In this document: piece by piece, positions 46,221 to 53,950 of the stretch | How positions within the stretch are numbered: the stretch's first letter is position 1 | Layout: every line of letters starts with the position of its first letter | Origin: Agromyces atrinae | Lineage (GTDB): Bacteria; Actinomycetota; Actinomycetes; Actinomycetales; Microbacteriaceae | DNA length: 64,000 nucleotides | Reading direction: 5' to 3' | NCBI RefSeq assembly: GCF_013407835.1 | Contig: NZ_JACCBI010000001.1 | Coordinates: 62,001-126,000 of the forward strand | Translations under genes and position numbers: made by a program | Notes under the pieces: model-generated | Databases searched by the model: none | Seen by the model: only the letters and a program-made list of their open reading frames with translations | Told to the model about the DNA's origin: nothing

Positions 46221-47606
46221 ATGACCGCGACGATGCGTTCCCTCAGCCGCGGCACCGTGGCGCGCTACGCGACCGGCTCGATCGGCACGGGCGGCTTCGC
46301 GACGCTCCCCGGCCTCGTGCTCGTCTTCTACCTGACCGACACACTCGGCGTCGGGGCCCTCGCGGCGGGCGCCGTGATCACCGCGGCGAAGGTGTGGGAC
46401 GTCCTCATCGATCCGGTCATCGGTCGCGCGAGCGACCGCGCACTCGCCGCTCGCGGGTCGCGGCGCGGACTCATGGTGATCGGGGCGCTCGCGCTCCCGG
46501 TCTTCTTCGTCGCGACCTTCGCCGTCCCGGCCGGGCTCCCGCCCGCGGCATCCGCTCTGTGGGTGTTCGTCGCCTTCCTCGCGACGGCGACGGCCTTCAG
46601 CCTGTTCCAGGTTCCGTACATCGCGCTTCCCGCCGAGATCGGTCGCGGCTACGACGACCGCACGAGGCTCCTCACCTGGCGCGTCGTCGTGCTGAGCGTC
46701 GCGATCCTCGCGTTCGGCGCGGGCGGGCCGATGCTCCGCGACCTCGGCGGCGACGAGTACGGCGGCTACCTCACGATGGGTCTCGTCGCGGGCGTCGTCA
46801 TCGCGGCGGGCCTGCTCGTCGCGTCGACGACGGCACCGCGGGGCGTCGTCGTCCCTCCCGACGCCGACACGCCGAGGGTGCGCGACGCCTATCGAGCGGG
46901 AATCGCCGCGCTGCGTCGCAGTCAGTCGTTCCGGGCGCTGCTCGGCGCATTCCTGCTGCAGGGGCTCGCGACCGGTCTCATGCTCGCGGGCGCGAACTAC
47001 GTCGCCGTGTGGGTGCTGAAGGATGACGCCGCACTGACGTTCCTGTTCGTCGCACTCATCGGACCCGCGATCCTCGGAGCACCCGTCTGGGGAGTGATCG
47101 CCCGCCGGATCGGCAAGGAGCGGGCGTTCGTCATCGCGAGCGCCCTGTTCGCCGTCGCGTGCCTCCTCCTCGTCGGTCTGCTGTGGAGCCCGGGCGGCTG
47201 GGTGTACGCACCCGTCGCTCTCGCGGGCGTGGCCTACGCGGGCATGCAGTCGCTGCCGATGGCGATGCTGCCCGACGTCATCGCCGTCGACGCCGCCGAG
47301 AACGGCGACGGCCAGGCGGGCATCTTCGGCGGGGTGTGGACGGCGGGGGAGACGACGGGCATGGCGCTCGGCGCGACGCTCCTGACCATCGTGCTCGCCG
47401 TCACCGGTTACACCGCGTCCGTGGCCGGAGAGGTGAGTGTGCAGTCGAGCGAGGCCGTGACGGGCATCGCACTGGCCTTCAGCCTCATCCCCGCGCTCCT
47501 CGTCGTCACGAGCATCGCCGTCATGAACCGCTACCGGTTGCGTCGCGCCGACATCGAGGGAGCGGACGCCGCCCCCGTCGGCGTGGGCGGGGCGGATGAC
47601 GCATGA
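46221..47606 (+). CDS. MFS transporter, GPH (glycoside-pentoside-hexuronide) type
   Basis: 461 residues with twelve helices. The GPH-type motif between helices 2 and 3 is clear (AKVWDVLIDPVIGRASDR), as is FQVPYIALPAEIG. The ATG at 46221 is chosen from TACACT 7 nt upstream. A longer in-frame start at 46188 lacks support. Its stop overlaps the ATG of the S1P-lyase-like gene, so transporter and lyase are co-translated. The name reflects the family. The substrate here could be a sugar, a sphingoid or other lipid head group. Confidence 0.88.
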   Translation: MTATMRSLSRGTVARYATGSIGTGGFATLPGLVLVFYLTDTLGVGALAAGAVITAAKVWDVLIDPVIGRASDRALAARGSRRGLMVIGALALPVFFVATFAVPAGLPPAASALWVFVAFLATATAFSLFQVPYIALPAEIGRGYDDRTRLLTWRVVVLSVAILAFGAGGPMLRDLGGDEYGGYLTMGLVAGVVIAAGLLVASTTAPRGVVVPPDADTPRVRDAYRAGIAALRRSQSFRALLGAFLLQGLATGLMLAGANYVAVWVLKDDAALTFLFVALIGPAILGAPVWGVIARRIGKERAFVIASALFAVACLLLVGLLWSPGGWVYAPVALAGVAYAGMQSLPMAMLPDVIAVDAAENGDGQAGIFGGVWTAGETTGMALGATLLTIVLAVTGYTASVAGEVSVQSSEAVTGIALAFSLIPALLVVTSIAVMNRYRLRRADIEGADAAPVGVGGADDA

Positions 47607-49102
47607 GCACGCACCCCGACGAAAGGACGTCCTCCGTGTTCGACACCTCTCCCGAGACCGTGCTCGAGCGGCTCGCGGCGCTGCGCGAGGGCGACGCGCC
47701 CACTCACGGCGGACACGTGCTCTCGTACGTGTACGACTCCGGCCTCGCCCAGATCGACGAGCTCGCGGCATCCGCTGCCCGGATCGTGCAGCCGCTCAAC
47801 GCACTCGACCCCACGACGTTCCCCTCGGTCGCCGTCCTCGAGGGCGAAGTCGTGGGATTCGCGCGACGTGCACTGCACGGCGGCGAGGATGTCGTCGGAT
47901 CGGTGACCTCGGGAGGCACCGAGAGCTGCCTCCTCGCCGTCGCGACCGCACGTGCGGCCTGGCGGGCACGCGGCGGCACCGGGCGGGCGCGCATCGTCGC
48001 GCCGTCGACCGTGCACGCGGCGTTCCACAAGGCGGCGCACTACCTCGACCTCGATCTCGACCTCGTCCCCGTCGATGCCGAGGGCCGTGCGATCGGCCTC
48101 GTCGACCGGCTCGGGCCCGACGTCGCCCTCGTCGTCGTGAGCGCCCCGTCCTACCCGTTCGCCACCCTCGACGACGTCGAGACAGTCGCGGCCGCCGCGC
48201 TCGCCGCGGGTGTCGACGTGCACGTCGACGCGTGCATCGGCGGCTTCGCGCTCGCGTTCTGGCCGGGCGAGCAGCCGCTCTGGGACTTCCGGGTGCCCGG
48301 GGTCACGAGCCTCTCGGCCGACCTGCACAAGTACGGCTATGCGCCCAAGGGCGTCTCGGTGCTGCTGCAGCGCGGCCGCGACCGGCAGCGATTGCAGTAC
48401 TTCGCGACGAGTCGGTGGCCCGGCTACCCCGTCGTCAACGCCACGCTCCTCGGCTCGAAACCGGCGGGACCGCTCGCCGCGGCGTGGGCCATCATCGCGG
48501 CACTCGGTGTTCCGGGATTCGAACGCCTCACCGCTCAGACCCAGCGGGCGACGGCGGCGCTGCAGTCGACCGTCGAGCACATCGACGGACTCCGGCTCGT
48601 GGGCGATCCCGTCGGGCCCCTCTTCGCCGTGTGCGCCGATGAGGGCGTGCCGGCCGAGAGCCGGGTCGATCCTCACCTCTGGGCCGATGAGGTCCGCGCG
48701 CGCGGGTTCCTCCTGCAACTGCAGCCGGGTCTCGTGCAGAGCGACGGCCCCCGTCTGCCGCACACGACGCACCTCACGATCACGCCCGTGACGGAAGCGG
48801 TGCTCTCCGACATTCAGGCCGCGCTCGTGGCTGCCGCCGACGCCGTGCGCGGCGTCCCCGCCGTCTCGGGGGCGGACGTGCTCGCGTCGGTCGGAGAGCT
48901 CGGCGCCGCATCGGTCGAGACCGGCCCCTCGGCCGAATCCGACCTCGCGGCGGCGACCCTGACACAGGTCGGGCTGCTCGGCGACGCGGCGGCGGTGCCC
49001 GACCGGCTGGCCCCCGTGCTCGCCCTCGTCGAGGAACTCCCGGCGCCGGTCGTCGAGCGACTGCTCGTCGAGCTCATCGCGCGCGTCGTCGAACCCCGCT
49101 GA
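47603..49102 (+). CDS. PLP-dependent lyase, sphingosine-1-phosphate lyase-like
   Basis: 499-residue fold-type I PLP enzyme. The run of motifs follows eukaryotic S1P lyase closely: VTSGGTESCLLA, IVAPSTVHAAFHKAAHYLDL, VDACIGGF, WDFRVPGVTSLSADLHKYG with PLP Lys243, and YAPKG. S1P lyase cleaves phosphorylated sphingoid bases to a fatty aldehyde and phosphoethanolamine. Bacterial homologues are known in a few groups. The adjacent aldehyde dehydrogenase would suit the aldehyde. No membrane helix is present at the N-terminus, unlike the human enzyme. A simple amino-acid decarboxylase remains possible. The stop region is duplicated 20 bp downstream. Confidence 0.82.
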   Translation: MSTHPDERTSSVFDTSPETVLERLAALREGDAPTHGGHVLSYVYDSGLAQIDELAASAARIVQPLNALDPTTFPSVAVLEGEVVGFARRALHGGEDVVGSVTSGGTESCLLAVATARAAWRARGGTGRARIVAPSTVHAAFHKAAHYLDLDLDLVPVDAEGRAIGLVDRLGPDVALVVVSAPSYPFATLDDVETVAAAALAAGVDVHVDACIGGFALAFWPGEQPLWDFRVPGVTSLSADLHKYGYAPKGVSVLLQRGRDRQRLQYFATSRWPGYPVVNATLLGSKPAGPLAAAWAIIAALGVPGFERLTAQTQRATAALQSTVEHIDGLRLVGDPVGPLFAVCADEGVPAESRVDPHLWADEVRARGFLLQLQPGLVQSDGPRLPHTTHLTITPVTEAVLSDIQAALVAAADAVRGVPAVSGADVLASVGELGAASVETGPSAESDLAAATLTQVGLLGDAAAVPDRLAPVLALVEELPAPVVERLLVELIARVVEPR

Positions 49103-49123
49103 GTGCTGCTGAACCCCGCTGAG
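49091..49123 (+). repeat. 20-bp tandem duplication spanning the stop codon of the S1P-lyase-like gene
   Basis: GAACCCCGCTGAG, which contains the stop TGA, recurs exactly 20 bp later (49091-49103 and 49111-49123). This is the same arrangement as at the end of gdhA. Confidence 0.85.
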
Positions 49124-49145
49124 CCCGGCTGTCTGGGTCGCTCCG

Positions 49146-49988
49146 TCAGAACCCGCACACCTCGGCGACGAACGCGTACACATCGGACTTGAGCGCGTCG
49201 TCGGCGGCGAGGTCGAGCGGCCCGGCACGCTCGCCGGTCCGGACCTCGACAGGCAGGATCGTACCGATCTTGTCCTCGGCCACGGCGTGCGGATCGCACC
49301 GCGTGGGCCGCACCGCGAGGGAGAGCACGCTCGGCTCGTCGCCCGGGCGGATGACGCGGTCGACGGGCCACGACGCGCCGTCGCCCGTGACCGCAGACAG
49401 CAGCGTCGTCCCGAGCACACGATCGATCACGAGAGGGGTCTCGCCCGCGGCTTCGGGTGCGATGGCGATGTCGAGCCATCCCGATGCGCCCGCACCGTCA
49501 TCCGATCGCCGCACCGAACTCGGAAGCGTCAGGGTCGCGACGGCGCCGACCGCCTCGGCGAGGCAGTCCTCGTCGTTGATGCGCGCGAGCGTGTCCTGGT
49601 CGTCGGTCGGCACGAGCGAGATCTCGGTGCCGTCAGTGAGCGTCACGATGACGCTCTCGGCGCCCGCTGTACCGCTGCATCGCGGGGCCGGTAGATCGAC
49701 GCGCAGGTCGACGACGGCGCCCGGCTTCAGAAGAGTGCCTCGCTCGGTGAACGCTGGCGCCTCGAAGAGCTCCGAGTCGAACCGCACCGAACGGATGTCG
49801 AGCGGGTTCTCACCCGTGTTCTCGAGGCCGACCTCGAGCACGCGGGGCAGATAGTCGAGGCGGTACTGGAAGATGCGCGCCTCGAGACCCTCGCCCGAGG
49901 AGGACGGAGCGGACTCGGTCGGGGCCGAGCAACCCGCGAGGGCGAGCAACGCCGCCACGGCGGCGAGCGCGACCCCGGCGCGGTTCAT
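49146..49988 (-). CDS. Hypothetical lipoprotein
   Basis: 280 residues with a type II signal peptide ending LAGC (lipidated Cys20), so it is anchored on the outer face of the membrane. The mature part looks all-beta, with repeated immunoglobulin-like strands (RVLEVGLENTGENPLDIRS, VDLRVDLPAPRCSGT, ESVIVTLTDGTEI), and several Cys. No family recognised. ATG overlaps the stop of mrp and it is the last gene of the MgtE-like/DUF1003/mrp operon. Confidence 0.82.
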   Translation of the reverse strand: MNRAGVALAAVAALLALAGCSAPTESAPSSSGEGLEARIFQYRLDYLPRVLEVGLENTGENPLDIRSVRFDSELFEAPAFTERGTLLKPGAVVDLRVDLPAPRCSGTAGAESVIVTLTDGTEISLVPTDDQDTLARINDEDCLAEAVGAVATLTLPSSVRRSDDGAGASGWLDIAIAPEAAGETPLVIDRVLGTTLLSAVTGDGASWPVDRVIRPGDEPSVLSLAVRPTRCDPHAVAEDKIGTILPVEVRTGERAGPLDLAADDALKSDVYAFVAEVCGF

Positions 49989-51121
49989 CGCACCGACATC
50001 CCGAGAGGTTTGCCCGCGAGTCCGCGCGGACGGGAGGCCAGGTGGGCCGCCACCGCATCGATCGCCCGAGCGGCGGGATCGTCGGGGGTCGACTCCACGA
50101 TCGGAGCGCCCGCATCGCCGCCCGCGCGCAACGCGATCGAGAGGGGCACCTGGGCGAGGAGGGGCACGTCGTCGCCCGACTCCGACAGACGCCGCGCGAC
50201 CTCGGCGCCGCCGCCCGAGCCGAAGAGGTCGAGCACGCTGCCATCGGGCTGCGCGAGACCCGCCATGTTCTCGATCACGCCGATGACGCGCTGACCGGTC
50301 TGACGGGCGACGACGCCCGAGCGCTCGGCGACGTCGGCGGCGGCCGGCTGCGGGGTGGTGACGACGATGACCTCGGCCGTCGGCAGCAGCTGACCGACCG
50401 AGATCGCCACGTCGCCCGTTCCCGGCGGGAGGTCGAGCACGAGCACGTCGAGGTCGCCGAAGAAGACATCGCCGAGGAACTGCTGCAGAGTGCGGTGCAG
50501 CATCGGACCGCGCCACGCGACGGCCGCGCGCGGGTCGTCGAGGAACATGCCGATCGAGATGACCTTCACGCCGTGCGCGACCGGGGGCAGGATCATCTCG
50601 CCGACGCGCGTCGGCTTCGCGGCGTGCCCGTCGGCGTCGACGAGACCGAGCAGACCGGGGATCGAGAAGCCATGCACGTCGGCGTCGACGAGGCCGACGG
50701 CGAGACCGCGGGCGGCGAGGGCGACCGCGAGGTTCGCGGTGAGTGTCGACTTGCCGACGCCGCCCTTGCCGCTCGTGATGGCGTAGACGCGCGTGAGCGA
50801 GTCGGCGCCGAAGGGGATGCCGCGCGGGCCGCGACCGCCGCGGAGACGTTCGGTCAGGGCGTCGCGTTCGGCGGGCGTCATGACCGAGATCGCGACGACC
50901 GCGTTGCCGTCGCCGACGACGCTCTCCGCGGCGACGCGCGCATCTCGCTCGATACGGTCGGCGGCGGGGCAGCCGACGATCGTGAGCTTCACCCCGACCT
51001 CGACGCCCGTCGCGGTCTCGACGACGTGGGCGACCATGTCGAGCTCGGTGATGGGCTTCCGGATCTCGGGATCGATGACGCCCGCGAGAGCGCGTCGGAC
51101 CCTGTCCTCGAGGTCCGTCAC
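49985..51121 (-). CDS. mrp: Mrp/ApbC-type Fe-S cluster carrier P-loop ATPase
   Basis: 378 residues: an N-terminal MIP18-like domain (VIDPEIRKPITELDMV, and KLTIVGCPAADRI with a conserved Cys), then a deviant Walker A SGKGGVGKST, DADVHGFSIPGLLG, and LVLDLPPGTGD. It is a scaffold/carrier that delivers Fe-S clusters to apoproteins. The usual CxxC near the C-terminus is not evident in this protein, which may affect cluster binding. GTG overlaps the DUF1003 stop and its own stop overlaps the lipoprotein start. Confidence 0.9.
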   Translation of the reverse strand: MTDLEDRVRRALAGVIDPEIRKPITELDMVAHVVETATGVEVGVKLTIVGCPAADRIERDARVAAESVVGDGNAVVAISVMTPAERDALTERLRGGRGPRGIPFGADSLTRVYAITSGKGGVGKSTLTANLAVALAARGLAVGLVDADVHGFSIPGLLGLVDADGHAAKPTRVGEMILPPVAHGVKVISIGMFLDDPRAAVAWRGPMLHRTLQQFLGDVFFGDLDVLVLDLPPGTGDVAISVGQLLPTAEVIVVTTPQPAAADVAERSGVVARQTGQRVIGVIENMAGLAQPDGSVLDLFGSGGGAEVARRLSESGDDVPLLAQVPLSIALRAGGDAGAPIVESTPDDPAARAIDAVAAHLASRPRGLAGKPLGMSVR

Positions 51122-51636
51122 GGTGCGCGCGTCTCCTCGTTCTCGACGGCGTCGCGCCGGTCGAGCTCCTCGAGCAGCGAACGCAGTTCGGAACGGATGA
51201 AGTCCTTGGTCGCCGCATCCTTCATCGCGAGGCGGAGCGCGACGACCTCGCGCGCGAGGTACTCGGTGTCGGCGAGGTTGCGCTCGGCGCGCTGCCGGTC
51301 CTGCTCGATCTGAACGCGGTCGCGGTCGTCCTGACGGTTCTGCGCGAGGAGGATCATGGGCGCCGCGTACGAGGCCTGCAACGAGAGCACGAGGGTGAGC
51401 GCGATGAAGCCCAGTTCGATCGAGTCGAACTGCCAGCCGGCGGGTGCGAACGTGTTCCAGCCGATCCAGAGGATGACGAAGAGCGAGAGACCGAGCAGGA
51501 ACCACGGCGTGCCCATGCCGCGCGCGATCGACTCGGTGAATCGGCCGAAGCGGTCGCTCGACGTGCGATTGCGGACCGAGCTCGACCCGAGGCCCTTGGG
51601 CACGTCGAGGCGTGCGTCGTTCTTAGCGCGAGGCAT
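51118..51636 (-). CDS. DUF1003 membrane protein
   Basis: 172 residues. Basic N-terminus, two membrane helices (PWFLLGLSLFVILWIGWN and ELGFIALTLVLSLQASYAAP), then QNRQDDRDRVQ and a long charged helix. This is the standard DUF1003 layout. Role unknown, though in actinobacteria it is tied to MgtE-like and mrp genes as here. It overlaps the MgtE-like gene by 14 bp and mrp by 4 bp, so all three are coupled. Confidence 0.9.
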   Translation of the reverse strand: MPRAKNDARLDVPKGLGSSSVRNRTSSDRFGRFTESIARGMGTPWFLLGLSLFVILWIGWNTFAPAGWQFDSIELGFIALTLVLSLQASYAAPMILLAQNRQDDRDRVQIEQDRQRAERNLADTEYLAREVVALRLAMKDAATKDFIRSELRSLLEELDRRDAVENEETRAP

Positions 51637-52957
51637 CCGTCGCCCTCCGCCCGGTCTGGATCGGGATGCTGCGGGTCTCGAGCTGGGCGCGCGCGGCTGC
51701 GCGCTGGGCCACCTCGTTGTCGTCCTCCGGATGACTACGCCAGTCGTCGGGCAGCAGGTAGTCGAGCACGTCGTCGATCGTGACGACGCCGACGAGGCGG
51801 TGGTGGTCGTCGACGACGGGAACGGAGACGAGGTCGTAGCTCGCAAGGATGCGGCTCACCTCGGCCGCCGAGGTCTCGGCGCGAACGGGCTCGAGGCCCT
51901 GGTCGAGCAGGGTTCCGAGCCGCTCGTGCGGCGGGTAGCGGAGCATCCGCTGGAAGTGCACGACACCGAGGAAGCGCCCCGTCGGCGGTTCGTACGGCGG
52001 AAGCGTGACCATGACGGCCGCGCCGAGTGCGGGCGGCAGGTCGTGTCGGCGGATGAGCGCGAGGCCCTCGGCGACCGTCGCGTCGGCGGAGACGATGATG
52101 GGCTCGGGCGTCATGAGACCACCCGCCGTGTCGGGCGCGTAGGCGAGCAGGAAGCGGACGTCCTCCGCCTCTTCGGGCTCCATGAGGTCGAGGAGGTGTT
52201 CACCGCGCTCCTCGGGCATCTGCGCGATGAGGTCGGCGGCGTCGTCGGGCTGCATGTGGTCGAGCACGTCGGCCGCGCGGTCGTCGGCGAGACCCGAGAG
52301 GATCTCGACCTGGTCGGACTCGGGCATCTCTTCGAGCACGTCGGCGAGACGGTCGTCGGGAAGCTCCTCGGCGACCTCCTGGCGGCGCTGCGCGGGCAGG
52401 TCGAGGAGGGTCGTCGCGAGGTCGGCGGGCTTCAGCTCCGAATACGTCGCGATGAGACGCTCGGCCGACTGGGCCTCGCCCGAGACGGTCTTCTCGCGCA
52501 CCTCTTTCCAGGTGACGAACGCCGTCGTGCCCTTCGCGAACGGCGAGGCTCCCGACTTCGGCTTCCGCACGAAGAGCTGGGAGACCTCCCACTCGCCCTG
52601 GGCGGACTCCTCGATCGCGACGTCCTCGACGGTGGCGTCGCCCGAGCCGTCGGCGAACGCGACCTTGCGGCCGAGCATCTCGGCGATGACGCGCACCTCG
52701 CCGCCGCGCTGCTCGAAGCGTCGCACGTTGATGAGGCCCGTCGTGATGATCTGGCCGGCCGAGATCGACGTCACGCGGTTGATCGACACGAACACCCGGC
52801 GTTTTCCGGGGATCTCGACGATCAGACCGACGACGTGCGGGGGATCGGAGCGTCTATAGACCACGAGCACATCTCGCACTCGACCGACGCGGTCGCCCGC
52901 GGGGTCGAAGACCGTGCACCCCGCGAGGCGGGCGACGAAGACTCTGGTGGCACTCAC
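51623..52957 (-). CDS. MgtE-like regulatory protein (PRC barrel, MgtE N, CBS pair), no membrane domain
   Basis: 444 residues. An N-terminal PRC-barrel-like region (about 1-100, VFDPAGDRVGRVRDVLVVYRR without break), then the MgtE intracellular N domain with its helical repeats (LPAQRRQEVAEELPDDRLAD and ADDRAADVLDHMQPDDAADL), then two CBS motifs (ending SYDLVSVPVVDDHHRLVGVV). It lacks the transmembrane channel of MgtE, so it probably senses Mg2+ or nucleotides and regulates DUF1003 or another partner. GTG 52957 is 6 nt after TAGATT. First gene of the operon. Confidence 0.9.
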   Translation of the reverse strand: MSATRVFVARLAGCTVFDPAGDRVGRVRDVLVVYRRSDPPHVVGLIVEIPGKRRVFVSINRVTSISAGQIITTGLINVRRFEQRGGEVRVIAEMLGRKVAFADGSGDATVEDVAIEESAQGEWEVSQLFVRKPKSGASPFAKGTTAFVTWKEVREKTVSGEAQSAERLIATYSELKPADLATTLLDLPAQRRQEVAEELPDDRLADVLEEMPESDQVEILSGLADDRAADVLDHMQPDDAADLIAQMPEERGEHLLDLMEPEEAEDVRFLLAYAPDTAGGLMTPEPIIVSADATVAEGLALIRRHDLPPALGAAVMVTLPPYEPPTGRFLGVVHFQRMLRYPPHERLGTLLDQGLEPVRAETSAAEVSRILASYDLVSVPVVDDHHRLVGVVTIDDVLDYLLPDDWRSHPEDDNEVAQRAAARAQLETRSIPIQTGRRATDASR

Positions 52958-52963
52958 CTCTCA

Positions 52964-52969
52964 AATCTA
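52964..52969 (-). promoter_or_regulatory. -10 hexamer of leaderless MgtE-like operon
   Basis: TAGATT on the minus strand, 6 nt before GTG 52957. Confidence 0.5.
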
Positions 52970-53012
52970 GCCCTCGACCGGCCGATCTCCGCCTTCGTGG
53001 GAGAATGGTCAG

Positions 53013-53531
53013 GTGAGTAATCCCCAGCCGTTCCGTTCGAGGGCGGGTGCCGCGAGCGACGGCGTGCCCCAGGGCGACACCGTCGCCGAGTACTCCACCT
53101 ACCCCGAGGCGCAGGCTGCGGTCGACCGGCTCGCGAAGGCCGACTTCCCCGTCAAGCAGGTGTCGATCGTCGGGAGCGACCTGAAGAGCGTCGAGCGTGT
53201 GACCGGGGCGATGTCGTACGGTCGCGCGGCGGGCGGCGGAGCGCTCACGGGCGCCTGGTTCGGTATGTTCCTCGGGCTCGTGCTCTTCATCTTCTCGCCG
53301 AGCGGCGCCTCATGGCCCGTGCTCGGAGCGGCCGTGCTCGTCGGAGCCGGCTTCGGCATGCTCTTCGGCATCGTCTCGTACTCGATCCGTCGCCGCCGTC
53401 GCGACTTCACCTCGGTCATGCAGGTCGTCGCCGGCAGCTACTCGCTCGTCGTCGAGACCGAGCTCGGCAACCGCGCGCGGAACATCCTGAACCGACCGGA
53501 TGCCGCCGAGACACCGGCCTCGGAGGCCTGA
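53013..53531 (+). CDS. General stress protein 17M-like membrane protein
   Basis: 172 residues. A ferredoxin-like YflT/17M module (AEYSTYPEAQAAVDRLAKAD, then KQVSIVGSDLKSVERVTG) precedes a Gly-rich two-helix membrane segment (GAWFGMFLGLVLFIF, LGAAVLVGAGFGMLFGIV) and a basic RRRRR anchor. Such proteins are widespread in actinobacteria, function unknown. GAGAAT sits 6 nt before the GTG, a weak leaderless signal. It is divergent from the MgtE-like operon. Confidence 0.85.
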   Translation: MSNPQPFRSRAGAASDGVPQGDTVAEYSTYPEAQAAVDRLAKADFPVKQVSIVGSDLKSVERVTGAMSYGRAAGGGALTGAWFGMFLGLVLFIFSPSGASWPVLGAAVLVGAGFGMLFGIVSYSIRRRRRDFTSVMQVVAGSYSLVVETELGNRARNILNRPDAAETPASEA

Positions 53532-53576
53532 GGCGCTCTCCCACGGCGTGTGGCGCGACCTTTCAGGTAGCGCGAT

Positions 53577-53582
53577 TATCGT
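53577..53582 (+). promoter_or_regulatory. -10 hexamer of leaderless TIGR02611 transcript
   Basis: TATCGT, 6 nt before ATG 53589. Confidence 0.45.
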
Positions 53583-53588
53583 CATCCC

Positions 53589-53936
53589 ATGACCGACCAG
53601 ACGACCCTCGAGCGCGAGATCGCGCAAGAGATCGTGCGCGCCGAATCGCCCGAGCGGCCCGTGCGTCGCTTCCTCCGCCGGATGCGCGCGCGCATCGACC
53701 GGTCGCCCGGGCTGCGCGCCGTCTACCGCGTCGGCGTCGCCGTGCTCGGATCGATCGTCGCGATCGTCGGCCTCATCCTCGTTCCGCTGCCCGGGCCGGG
53801 GTGGCTCATCGTCTTCCTCGGACTCGCGATCCTCGGCACCGAGTTCTCCTGGGCCCGGCGACTCGCGCTCTTCGTGAAGCGCCAGCTGGCCCGTTTCTGG
53901 GCATGGTGGCGCGCGCGTCGAGCCGCGCGCGCCTGA
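53589..53936 (+). CDS. TIGR02611 family small membrane protein
   Basis: 115 residues: charged N-terminus, one or two hydrophobic stretches around the signature VPLPGPGWLIVFLGLAILG, then a Trp/Arg-rich tail (FWAWWRARRAARA). This matches TIGR02611, an actinobacterial family of unknown role. Convergent with aminopeptidase P. Confidence 0.87.
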   Translation: MTDQTTLEREIAQEIVRAESPERPVRRFLRRMRARIDRSPGLRAVYRVGVAVLGSIVAIVGLILVPLPGPGWLIVFLGLAILGTEFSWARRLALFVKRQLARFWAWWRARRAARA

Positions 53937-53950
53937 GCCTCACGCCGACG

